Assembly: GCA_017542695.1 (NCBI GenBank)
Contig: JAFXWT010000186.1
Location: 1 to 9,881, forward strand
DNA length: 9,881 bases
Reading direction: 5' to 3'
From: Clostridia bacterium
GTDB taxonomy: Bacteria; Bacillota_A; Clostridia; Oscillospirales; CAG-272
This document shows positions 1-5,587 of the stretch, in pieces. How positions within the stretch are numbered: position 1 is the first letter of the stretch; every line of letters starts with the position of its first letter. The translations under genes were made by a program, and so were the position numbers. A model generated the notes under the pieces. The model did no database searches, was not told the DNA's origin, and saw nothing but the letters and a program-made list of their open reading frames with translations.

Positions 1-56
1 CCGCGCAGCGCGTGCCACGGCTTGATATAGACGCCACCTTTGCGGCGCTCCGACGG

Positions 57-79
57 TGAATTTTGCAAAGCAAAATTCA
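57..79. repeat. Perfect 10-bp inverted repeat, 3-nt loop
   Basis: TGAATTTTGC at 57-66 is the exact reverse complement of GCAAAATTCA at 70-79, with AAA between them. No T-run follows, so it is not a typical Rho-independent terminator. It is the first of a series of hairpins and may be part of a dispersed intergenic repeat. Confidence 0.75.
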
Positions 80-96
80 AAAACCAAAGCCGCGGT

Positions 97-132
97 GCGG
101 CGACGTTTTAGGCGGGGAGCAAACGTCGCTGC
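97..132. repeat. Imperfect 12-bp inverted repeat
   Basis: Positions 97-108 pair with 121-132, with a perfect core of GCGACGTTT (100-108) against AAACGTCGC (121-129) and one G-U pair outside it. The loop is 12 nt and purine-rich. It is the second hairpin of the serial group. Confidence 0.65.
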
Positions 133-165
133 ATATTATCATTTGCAGACGGTTTACAATGCGAT

Positions 166-180
166 CAACCCGCAGGGTTG
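166..180. repeat. Short perfect hairpin CAACCC/GGGTTG
   Basis: CAACCC (166-171) and GGGTTG (175-180) form a perfect 6-bp stem over a GCA loop. It is the third hairpin in the serial group upstream of the amino acid transporter. Confidence 0.6.
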
Positions 181-193
181 TCTGCTTCTTTTG

Positions 194-222
194 GTGCTTT
201 TCTTTCAGATGAAGAAAAGCAC
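194..222. repeat. Perfect 11-bp inverted repeat, 7-nt loop
   Basis: GTGCTTTTCTT (194-204) pairs perfectly with AAGAAAAGCAC (212-222) over a 7-nt loop. A weaker stem follows: GAAAAG (239-244) with CTTTTC (254-259). The arrangement suggests a structured RNA or a dispersed hairpin element rather than coding DNA. Confidence 0.7.
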
Positions 223-370
223 ATCCCGTCGCAAAAAAGAAAAGGGCGAGAAACTTTTCCTTACGTAAAAACAAAAAAGGTCTTTTTTGCATAAAACCCA
301 CATTTATGCACCCTAAATGCATAAAATTAAAAATTTTTGCAAAAATATTCAAAATTTTTTCAAAAACCAC

Positions 371-398
371 TTGACAAATCGAAAAATCTGATTATAAT
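371..398 (+). promoter_or_regulatory. Perfect sigma-A promoter for the ABC transporter operon
   Basis: TTGACA (371-376) and TATAAT (393-398) match both consensus hexamers exactly, with a 16-nt spacer. The DNA upstream is A/T-tract-rich and could act as an UP element. Transcription should start near 405, giving a leader of about 125 nt before the substrate-binding protein. No T-box, SAM or lysine riboswitch motif was recognised in that leader. Confidence 0.9.
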
Positions 399-431
399 AC
401 GACGCATAATTATTCAAAACGGAAGGCGCGA

Positions 432-470
432 ATGAAAAACATTTCATTTACCGACGCGGCGAAGCTGTGA
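432..470 (+). CDS. Candidate leader ORF 1 (12 aa)
   Basis: ATG at 432 opens a 12-codon frame (MKNISFTDAAKL) ending at TGA 468-470. A GGAAGG motif at 421-426 sits 5 nt upstream and would work as a ribosome binding site. The ORF lies wholly within the predicted leader of the ABC operon, and its stop is followed two bases later by the ATG of a second small ORF. A 7-bp inverted repeat (431-437 with 442-448) covers its start codon and could gate initiation. The product resembles no family I know. Translation is inferred only from the ribosome binding site and the spacing. Confidence 0.35.
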   Translation: MKNISFTDAAKL

Positions 471-472
471 CG

Positions 473-535
473 ATGCGCGTATTCCGTCGACGAAAATATA
501 TAAATAAAACAATGAAGAAAGGTCAAATCTCATGA
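473..535 (+). CDS. Candidate leader ORF 2, Arg-rich (20 aa), overlapping the receptor start
   Basis: ATG at 473 opens a 20-codon frame whose N-terminus is MRVFRRRKYINK. Its stop TGA (533-535) overlaps the ATG (532-534) of the substrate-binding protein as ATGA, a geometry typical of translational coupling. Four of the first seven residues are arginine (CGC, CGT, CGA, CGA), and lysines follow. This invites the idea of a leader sensing basic amino acid supply ahead of an amino acid importer. I see no Shine-Dalgarno immediately before its ATG, so it would depend on reinitiation after leader ORF 1. There is no terminator hairpin between it and the receptor gene, so any control would be translational. 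It may be a chance frame. Confidence 0.3.
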   Translation: MRVFRRRKYINKTMKKGQIS

Positions 536-1341
536 AAAAAATAGTTTCTATAATTCTCGCGCTCACAATGCTTGCCGCGATGTTCGTGCTCGCAAGCTGC
601 GGAACAAAAGGCAAAACTCTCGCGCAGGTAAAGAGCAAAGGTCAGATAGTGGTCGCCACATCTCCCGACTTCCCGCCGTTTGAAGACATCGGCAGCGGAG
701 AGGGAAGCGTTGACGGCGTCGTCGGTATCGACGTCGACATCCTCAAAATCATCGCCGAAAAGCTCGGTGTAAAGCTCGTTATCAAGTCCATGGACTTTGA
801 CGCCGTTCTCGCGGGCGTCGCAGCCGCTAAATACGACATCGGCGCCGCGGGCATCTCGCAGGATCCCGAAAGAGCGAAGAATATGCTATTCACATCGCCC
901 TACTGCTCAGCGTCTCAGGTAATCGTCGTCAAGGAAGGCAGCACGATAGCGTCGAAAGCCGACCTCACCGGCAAGAAAATATCCGTCCAGACGGGCACAA
1001 CGGCTGAAAATCTCTGCAACGGTCTCGGTTATTCCGTCAGCGCATACGCAAGCAACAGCGACGCGGAAACGGCTCTGACGACGGGCAAGGTCGACGCTTG
1101 GGTCATCGACGACCTCACGGCAGGCGAAATGGTAGCCGCTTACAATGCGGATCACAGCGACAAGCTCGTGATCCTGAAACAGTCGCTCTCCGCCGACGAA
1201 TCGTACGCGTTCATCGCGGCGTTCGGCAGCGAAACCCTCGTGGAAGAGATAAACAAGATCTTCGCCGAACTCATCGAAGACGGCACGATCGAAAGCATCT
1301 TTGCAAAATACGACGCACCGTATTTCGCGCCCGAGAAATAA
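532..1341 (+). CDS. Polar amino acid ABC transporter substrate-binding lipoprotein
   Basis: Extracellular receptor of an amino acid importer (269 aa, SBP_bac_3/HisJ-like family). The N-terminus is a lipoprotein signal: MKK, a hydrophobic stretch, and the lipobox L20-A-S-C23. The mature protein would start at Cys23 and be lipid-anchored to the membrane. The family's ligand-site landmarks are present: SPDFPPFE at residues 44-51, then a GIDVDI segment, a DIGAAGIS segment followed by the ER of DPERAKNMLFTSPY (the Arg normally grips the ligand carboxylate), and VQTGTTAE in lobe 2. The start at 532 is set by AGAAAGG at 516-522, 9 nt upstream. It is the first main gene of a three-gene operon. The ligand cannot be read from sequence; a polar or basic amino acid is likeliest. 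Confidence 0.93.
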   Translation: MKKIVSIILALTMLAAMFVLASCGTKGKTLAQVKSKGQIVVATSPDFPPFEDIGSGEGSVDGVVGIDVDILKIIAEKLGVKLVIKSMDFDAVLAGVAAAKYDIGAAGISQDPERAKNMLFTSPYCSASQVIVVKEGSTIASKADLTGKKISVQTGTTAENLCNGLGYSVSAYASNSDAETALTTGKVDAWVIDDLTAGEMVAAYNADHSDKLVILKQSLSADESYAFIAAFGSETLVEEINKIFAELIEDGTIESIFAKYDAPYFAPEK

Positions 1342-1386
1342 TAATCCGGTTTTCCCAAGGTATATCCTCCCTTTATAATTTTAAGA

Positions 1387-1426
1387 CACGTATGCCTTAC
1401 GCCCCTCGGGCGTAAGGCGATATGTG
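1387..1426 (+). promoter_or_regulatory. Long intercistronic stem-loop between receptor and permease genes
   Basis: GCCTTACGCCC (1394-1404) pairs perfectly with GGGCGTAAGGC (1408-1418) over a 3-nt loop. Seven further pairs below a single bulged G at 1419 (1387-1393 with 1420-1426) extend the stem to about 18 bp. TTTT follows at 1429-1432, too short for a strong terminator. Such hairpins after receptor genes commonly protect the upstream message from 3' exonucleases or cause partial termination, giving receptor excess over permease. The hairpin contains the alternative ATG at 1424 and ends 6 nt before the permease ribosome binding site. Confidence 0.8.
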
Positions 1427-1444
1427 CGTTTTAAGGACAAAAAC

Positions 1445-2134
1445 ATGAGTGAATGGATAAATAAACTGCAAGAAACGTTTGTCGATACGGGATATTGGAA
1501 GATGCTCCCCGACGGGCTTCTGAATACGGTGATAATCACCTTCGGAGCACTTCTGATCGGTATTGTCATAGGTACGATAGTCGCCGTCATCAAATATTTC
1601 AGCGTCGGATCGCGCGCGCTCGCGCCGCTGAAAGCGATATGCAACGTCTACATAACGGTCATACGAGGCGTTCCCGTCGTCGTTCAGCTTTTGATTTTTT
1701 ATTTTGTCGTATTCGCGTCGTCGGATAACGGAGTTATGGTTGCGACGATCACGTTCGGCATCAACTCGGGCGCTTATATGGCGGAGCTTATCAGGAGCGG
1801 GCTCAACGCCGTCGATCCCGGACAAATGGAGGCGGGGCTGAGTCTCGGAATGTCGCGTCTTCAGACGATGAAGAAAATTATTCTTCCGCAGGCGGTGCGG
1901 TATATACTCCCCGCCGTCGGCAACGAGTTCATCGCCCTGCTCAAAGAGACGTCCGTCGCCGGTTATGTCGCCGTCATGGACCTTACGAGAGCGGGAAACC
2001 TCATCAGAAACAACACGTTTGACGCGGTGAATCCGCTTCTTGCCGTCGCGCTTACGTATCTTGTCATCGTCGTGATCCTGACGCGCCTTCTCAGAATGTT
2101 CGAAAGGAGACTTGCAAAGAGTGATAAGCGTTAA
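1445..2134 (+). CDS. Polar amino acid ABC transporter permease (HisM/GlnP family)
   Basis: Membrane-spanning subunit (229 aa) of the amino acid importer. After a short amphipathic N-terminus ([12 protein letters not shown]) come hydrophobic segments beginning [20 protein letters not shown], then [16 protein letters not shown], and a C-terminal [16 protein letters not shown]. The cytoplasmic EAA loop that docks on the ATPase is clear: [20 protein letters not shown], followed by [16 protein letters not shown] 1445 is chosen over the in-frame ATG 1424 because AAGGA (1433-1437) lies 7 nt upstream of it, while 1424 is buried in the stem-loop. Length is normal for the family. Its last 14 nt overlap the ATPase gene, implying coupled translation. 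Confidence 0.93.
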   Translation: MSEWINKLQETFVDTGYWKMLPDGLLNTVIITFGALLIGIVIGTIVAVIKYFSVGSRALAPLKAICNVYITVIRGVPVVVQLLIFYFVVFASSDNGVMVATITFGINSGAYMAELIRSGLNAVDPGQMEAGLSLGMSRLQTMKKIILPQAVRYILPAVGNEFIALLKETSVAGYVAVMDLTRAGNLIRNNTFDAVNPLLAVALTYLVIVVILTRLLRMFERRLAKSDKR

Positions 2135-2843
2135 AAATCTGATAAAAAGCTTTGACGGCGTAAACGTGCTGAAAGGCGTCAACGTCGAAATAAACCGCGG
2201 CGACGTCGTGTGCGTCATCGGGCCGTCCGGCTCGGGCAAATCGACTTTTTTGCGTTGCCTCAACCTTCTCGAACAGCCCACAGCGGGGCATATCATATTC
2301 GAGGGAGTCGACCTCACCGACAAAAAAGTCGACCTCAACCTCCACCGTCAGAAGATGGGGATGGTGTTCCAGCAGTTCAATCTTTTCCCGCATATGACTA
2401 TACTTCAGAACCTGACCTGCGCCCCCATGATGCTCAAAAAAGTTCCGAGGGCTCAAGCGGAGGAAAAAGCGATAGAGCTTCTTTCGCGCGTTGGGCTTGC
2501 CGATCGCGCGTCGGCATATCCGCGTCAGCTTTCCGGCGGTCAGAAACAGAGAGTCGCCATTGTGCGCTCGCTCTGCATGGAGCCCGACGTCATGCTTTTT
2601 GACGAGCCGACGAGCGCCCTCGATCCCGAAATGGTCGGAGAAGTGCTCGACGTTATGAAGCGGCTCGCGGACAAGGGCATGACGATGGTCGTCGTGACGC
2701 ATGAAATGGGCTTTGCGCGCGAGGTTTCAAACAGGGTACTGTTCCTCGACGACGGTCTGATCGTCGAGTCCGGCTCACCAGATGATATTTTCGGTGCGCC
2801 TGAGAGCGAGCGGCTGAAATCGTTTCTCGCCAAGGTGCTGTAA
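2121..2843 (+). CDS. Polar amino acid ABC transporter ATP-binding protein (GlnQ family)
   Basis: Cytoplasmic ATPase (240 aa) that powers the importer. All nucleotide-binding motifs are intact: Walker [10 protein letters not shown] (residues 34-42), Q-loop [12 protein letters not shown] (82-93), ABC signature LSGGQKQR (137-144), Walker [14 protein letters not shown] (157-169) and H-switch VVTHEMGFA (191-199). GTG 2121 is preferred because AAAGGAGA (2103-2110) lies 10 nt upstream. A TTG at 2112 in the same frame is only 1 nt from that site. The start lies inside the last codons of the permease gene. It is the final gene of the operon and is followed within 7 nt by a terminator. Confidence 0.95.
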   Translation: MISVKNLIKSFDGVNVLKGVNVEINRGDVVCVIGPSGSGKSTFLRCLNLLEQPTAGHIIFEGVDLTDKKVDLNLHRQKMGMVFQQFNLFPHMTILQNLTCAPMMLKKVPRAQAEEKAIELLSRVGLADRASAYPRQLSGGQKQRVAIVRSLCMEPDVMLFDEPTSALDPEMVGEVLDVMKRLADKGMTMVVVTHEMGFAREVSNRVLFLDDGLIVESGSPDDIFGAPESERLKSFLAKVL

Positions 2844-2849
2844 TAATGC

Positions 2850-2878
2850 AAAAATCCGCCCTACAGGCGGATTTTTTT
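2850..2878. terminator. Rho-independent terminator, probably bidirectional
   Basis: AAAAATCCGCC (2850-2860) and GGCGGATTTTT (2866-2876) form a GC-cored hairpin over CTACA, and the T-run continues to 2878. It lies just after the ATPase stop. The A-tract on the left makes a U-tract for transcripts on the minus strand, so it can also end the convergent gene whose stop is at 2893. Confidence 0.93.
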
Positions 2879-2892
2879 GATGTGATAATAAT

Positions 2893-3708
2893 TTATTGAT
2901 ACTCTATTTCAAGCTCGTCGAGCAGTTCCGTCAGCGCGCCGTGCGCGACCTTGAAAAGCTCGGGACCGGTAAATCCGCGCATACTGCCCGCAAGGGACAA
3001 ATGCGGCTCGAGCGTGAGGAACATCCCGTCGCGGTAGCGGAGGAAATCGAGCACTTTCTTCACCTGCCCGTCGCCGCGTCCCGCGGGGCATATCTCGCCG
3101 CCGAAATGCGCGTCCTTGATGTGCAGATATTCGATATAGTTGTGCTCGCGCATGAGGCACTCGTACGGATGCTCGCCGGCGAGGACGTAGTTAGCGGGAT
3201 CGAGAACGGCGCGGAAGTTCGCGTCGTTCATGCGTTCGAGTATTTCCTGATTTTCCGCGCCCTTTTCACCGTAGATCGCCGCCTCGTTCTCGTGGCAGAG
3301 GATAACGCCGTGCCGCTTTGCGACGCCCGTCATCACTTCGAGGCGGCGCATCGTTTTTTCTCTGCACTCGGCGAGCGTTTTTCCCTTATGATAGAACGAG
3401 AAAACGCGGATGTACGGCGTGCCGAAAAACTTCGCCGCCCATATCGCGCGGTAGAGCTTGTCGAGGTGCGCTTCAAAATCGTCGTCGACGTCGATCTTGC
3501 CGAGCGGCGATCCGATCGACGAAACGGCGATGCCGTTTTCGTCGAACACGCGTTTGACTTCGGCTGCCTCGCCGTCGGTCAGATCAAGCACGTTCCTGTC
3601 CCACACCGAACGCAGCTCGACGTATTTGATCCCGAGGTCTTTCAGCACCTTTACCTGTACGTTTATATCGGGCGATATCTCGTCCGCGAATGAACTTATC
3701 CTGAACAT
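2893..3708 (-). CDS. Sugar phosphate isomerase/epimerase-like TIM-barrel protein
   Basis: Cytoplasmic protein of 271 aa in the xylose isomerase-like TIM-barrel superfamily (AP_endonuc_2 fold), which includes sugar epimerases, inosose dehydratase and hydroxypyruvate isomerase. Strand-end motifs fit: YVELRS (29-34), CHENEAAIYG (138-147), a metal-site-like LDPANYVLAGEHP (169-181), YLHIKDAH (194-201), PAGRGDG (208-214) and LTLEPH (231-236). Probable metal ligands are E140 or E142, D170, H196 and E234. The ATG at 3708 has AAAGGAAA (minus strand, 3723-3716) about 9 nt upstream and its own consensus promoter. It is a single-gene unit, convergent with the transporter operon, with no pathway partner nearby, so the substrate is unknown. 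A 265-aa open frame on the opposite strand is a high-GC shadow. Confidence 0.85.
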   Translation of the reverse strand: MFRISSFADEISPDINVQVKVLKDLGIKYVELRSVWDRNVLDLTDGEAAEVKRVFDENGIAVSSIGSPLGKIDVDDDFEAHLDKLYRAIWAAKFFGTPYIRVFSFYHKGKTLAECREKTMRRLEVMTGVAKRHGVILCHENEAAIYGEKGAENQEILERMNDANFRAVLDPANYVLAGEHPYECLMREHNYIEYLHIKDAHFGGEICPAGRGDGQVKKVLDFLRYRDGMFLTLEPHLSLAGSMRGFTGPELFKVAHGALTELLDELEIEYQ

Positions 3709-3756
3709 TTTTCAGTTTCCTTTCGTATCGGCGCACGCCGCTTATTTCCGCTTTCA

Positions 3757-3785
3757 ATTATATTTGTTTTTTCTCCTCTTGTCAA
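3757..3785 (-). promoter_or_regulatory. Perfect sigma-A promoter for the isomerase gene
   Basis: On the minus strand TTGACA (3785-3780) and TATAAT (3762-3757) match both consensus hexamers with the ideal 17-nt spacer. Transcription would start near 3750, giving a short leader of about 40 nt before the ATG at 3708. No operator was recognised. Confidence 0.88.
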
Positions 3786-3981
3786 GTGATGAAAAAACGG
3801 CGCAAAATTTTTCGACGTTGGTAACCGCAAAAGGGTACATCTCGTTAAAGAATGACGGAATGACGGCGGAAGCATTATGCTCCTTTTATGTAAAAAAACG
3901 GATGTGTGTGTTTAACGTAAAAAATAAGTTGTGTATTTTATTCACAGTTTGATCCAAATAGTGTTAATTATGAAAAACCTA
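3786..3981. other. Intergenic region between divergent units
   Basis: No gene is supported in the 416 nt between the isomerase start and the sugar transferase start. A plus-strand frame that extends into it is the tail of a shadow ORF. It holds an 8-bp tandem repeat (AATGACGG at 3851-3858 and 3859-3866) and an 11-nt palindrome AGCATTATGCT shortly after it. Base composition shifts from the GC-richer left side to the AT-rich right side across this stretch. Otherwise I see nothing. Confidence 0.6.
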
Positions 3982-4010
3982 TTGATTTTTTTTGAATTTT
4001 GTGATACACT
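3982..4010 (+). promoter_or_regulatory. Probable promoter of the polysaccharide operon
   Basis: TTGATT (3982-3987) is followed after 17 nt by TACACT (4005-4010). The TG at 4002-4003 makes an extended -10 (TGATACACT). The predicted start near 4017 leaves a leader of about 108 nt before the sugar transferase. The hexamers are imperfect and the DNA is AT-rich, so this is the best of several candidates rather than certain. Confidence 0.5.
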
Positions 4011-4090
4011 TAATAATGCAAAATTGTATAAGTATGTCTTGATTTGATCGGGAGTTACAAAGAGTTAAATCGCTTTATAAGACCCCAAAA

Positions 4091-4123
4091 ATGAAGATCG
4101 CAATATGGATAATTGAGGAATAA
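4091..4123 (+). CDS. Candidate 10-aa leader ORF before the sugar transferase
   Basis: ATG 4091 to TAA 4121-4123 reads MKIAIWIIEE and stops one base before the sugar transferase ATG at 4125. No clear ribosome binding site precedes it. Its last codons contain the GAGGA that serves the sugar transferase, so ribosomes terminating here would occupy that initiation site. It could be a coupling peptide or chance. Confidence 0.2.
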   Translation: MKIAIWIIEE

Positions 4124-4124
4124 A

Positions 4125-4751
4125 ATGTACGTTCATTTTTTCAAAAGGTTGCTTGATATTATTCTTTCAGTCATTGCTATTATTGTGTTGGCGGCACCAA
4201 TGCTTGTTATCGCAGTAATAATCAAAATTGACTCTCCGGGTCCGGTATTCTTTAAGCAGCGAAGAATTGGATTACATAAGAAAGAATTTAAAATCATTAA
4301 GTTCCGTTCAATGCCGACTACCATTCCTCATGATACTCCAACGCATCAGTTCAAAGCGGAAGACATGCTTACCAAATGGCAAAGATTTTCTCGAAAGACG
4401 AGTATTGATGAACTGCCCCAGATCTTCAACATTTTTGTTGGTCAAATGAGTATTATCGGCCCCAGACCGGCCTTATGGAATCAAGATGATTTAATAGCCG
4501 AGCGTGATAAGTACGGCGCAAATGATGTTAAGCCGGGATTAACCGGATGGGCTCAAATCAATGGTAGAGACGAACTCGAGATACCAATTAAGGCAAAGTT
4601 TGATGGGGAGTATGTTGAAAAGATGGGTTTTGTTTTCGATTGCAAGTGCTTTTTTGGAACAATTAAAAGTGTGCTGAGGCATGATGGCGTAGTTGAGGGC
4701 GGAACGGGCGAACTACACAAGGAGCAAGACGAGGAGACAGTGGCCAAATGA
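4125..4751 (+). CDS. Sugar transferase (monotopic phosphoglycosyl transferase) initiating polysaccharide synthesis
   Basis: Membrane enzyme (208 aa, bacterial sugar transferase family, PglC/WcaJ catalytic-domain type). It moves a sugar-1-phosphate from a UDP-sugar to undecaprenyl phosphate, the first step in building a lipid-linked repeat unit. The KRLLD start and hydrophobic residues 9-35 form the re-entrant membrane helix. Then come SPGPVFFKQRRIG (37-49), KFRSM (59-63), the catalytic Asp-Glu of SIDELPQ (D95-E96), GPRPAL (112-117) and PGLTGWAQINGR. It lacks the multi-helix N-terminal domain of WbaP-type enzymes, as usual for the short class. ATG 4125 follows GAGGA (4115-4119); an upstream in-frame TTG at 4113 overlaps that site and is rejected. 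Its stop overlaps the next start as ATGA. The sugar specificity cannot be told. Confidence 0.93.
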   Translation: MYVHFFKRLLDIILSVIAIIVLAAPMLVIAVIIKIDSPGPVFFKQRRIGLHKKEFKIIKFRSMPTTIPHDTPTHQFKAEDMLTKWQRFSRKTSIDELPQIFNIFVGQMSIIGPRPALWNQDDLIAERDKYGANDVKPGLTGWAQINGRDELEIPIKAKFDGEYVEKMGFVFDCKCFFGTIKSVLRHDGVVEGGTGELHKEQDEETVAK

Positions 4752-5587
4752 AAAAAGTATTGATAACTGGCGCAAACAGTTACATCGGCACCTCATTTGA
4801 AAAATACATAAAAGAGAATTATGCAGATCAATACTTGATTGACACTTTGGATATGATTGACGGCTCTTGGAGAGAAAAGAGTTTTTCGGGATACGATGCG
4901 GTTTTTCACGTTGCGGGAATAGCACATCGAAAGGAAACAAAGAAGAATGTGCATCTTTACTATGAAGTGAATAGAGACCTTGCAATAGCGACTGCTAAAA
5001 AAGCGAAGTTGGATGGTGTTAAGTTGTTTGTTTTTATGAGTAGTATGAGTGTTTACGGAATGGATCGAGGAACAATTAATAAGGAAACTTTTCCAATCCC
5101 AAAAACCAATTATGGCAAATCAAAACTTGAAGCTGAAAAAGGAATTTCTATTCTTCAAGATGATCTTTTTAATGTCGCAATTCTTAGACCCCCAATGGTT
5201 TATGGGAATAATTGCAAGGGGAATTTTCAATCAATGTTAAGAATAATCAAATGTCTCCCTGTTTTTCCTGATGTAGATAATCAAAGAAGCATGATTTTTA
5301 TTGACAACTTATCGGCAGCAATTGTTCAGATTATAAATAATGATTCATCGGGTGTTTTTTTGCCGCAAAATCGTGAAAAAATGAATACTACTTATTTAGC
5401 AATGCAAATTGGAATGAACAGTGGTAAACAAATACATAAAAGTAAGTTGTTGGGGATAATGGTTAGAATGATAGTGCCGTTTTCCAAACATGCCAAAAAA
5501 GCATTTGGAAGTTTAGTTTACGACACAAATTCAGAACTATATGATGATGTTCAGTTGGAAGAATCAATTAGAAGGAGCATTGGATGA
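4748..5587 (+). CDS. NAD-dependent sugar epimerase/dehydratase (extended SDR)
   Basis: Cytoplasmic nucleotide-sugar-modifying enzyme (279 aa) of the GalE-like extended short-chain dehydrogenase family. The Rossmann start is VLITGANSYIG (4-14); a Ser replaces the middle Gly of GxxGxxG, a variant I believe occurs in capsule-cluster homologues. HVAGIAH (54-60) follows, then SSMSVYG (98-104) with the catalytic Ser, and Y122-GKS-K126 as the YxxxK pair. RPPMVYG matches the family's substrate-loop region. It is shorter than typical GalE (about 330 aa), mainly at the C-terminus. GAGGAGA (4731-4737) lies 10 nt before the ATG, which overlaps the sugar transferase stop by 4 nt. It probably supplies or remodels the sugar used by its neighbours. 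The exact reaction (4-epimerase, reductase or dehydratase) is not determinable. Confidence 0.88.
   Translation: MKKVLITGANSYIGTSFEKYIKENYADQYLIDTLDMIDGSWREKSFSGYDAVFHVAGIAHRKETKKNVHLYYEVNRDLAIATAKKAKLDGVKLFVFMSSMSVYGMDRGTINKETFPIPKTNYGKSKLEAEKGISILQDDLFNVAILRPPMVYGNNCKGNFQSMLRIIKCLPVFPDVDNQRSMIFIDNLSAAIVQIINNDSSGVFLPQNREKMNTTYLAMQIGMNSGKQIHKSKLLGIMVRMIVPFSKHAKKAFGSLVYDTNSELYDDVQLEESIRRSIG

Larger units (their letters stand above)
1..370. other. Non-coding left-hand region with serial hairpins
   Basis: I see no gene here. Open frames on both strands are short, lack a ribosome binding site and encode low-complexity or basic peptides. The stretch holds at least five inverted repeats between 57 and 259 (listed separately). 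It then becomes AT-rich, with a TGCATAAAA motif repeated at 288-296 and 318-326, and leads into the promoter at 371. The first 56 bases could be the edge of an element or gene extending left of the window, but no frame there is convincing. Confidence 0.6.

Noticed and set aside
1..60. Short minus-strand peptide stretch reading GGVYIKPWHALRG
   Set aside because: It looks protein-like but continues upstream through the hairpin at 57-79 with no start signal. Too little is present to call a partial gene.
77..370. 97-aa minus-strand frame and a 70-aa plus-strand frame in the left region
   Set aside because: Both run through serial hairpins and homopolymer tracts, lack ribosome binding sites and encode low-complexity sequence.
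405..531. Riboswitch or T-box in the transporter leader
   Set aside because: The leader is only about 125 nt, has no TGGNACCGCG-like T-box sequence and no terminator/antiterminator pair.
1397..2338. 313-aa open frame on the minus strand across the permease and ATPase genes
   Set aside because: It is antisense to genes with intact family motifs and has no ribosome binding site or recognisable domain. Its length reflects GC-rich codon structure on the other strand.
2896..3693. 265-aa open frame on the plus strand opposite the isomerase-like gene
   Set aside because: The minus-strand frame has the TIM-barrel motifs, a ribosome binding site and a perfect promoter. The plus frame has none of these and would run straight through the terminator region.
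3851..3866. Tandem AATGACGG repeat as a CRISPR or integration footprint
   Set aside because: There are only two 8-bp copies with no spacer and no associated genes. It is noted only as a small tandem repeat.
3866..3892. AGCATTATGCT palindrome followed by CCTTTT as a terminator
   Set aside because: The stem is only 4-5 bp, it is not at the end of any gene, and the T-run is short.
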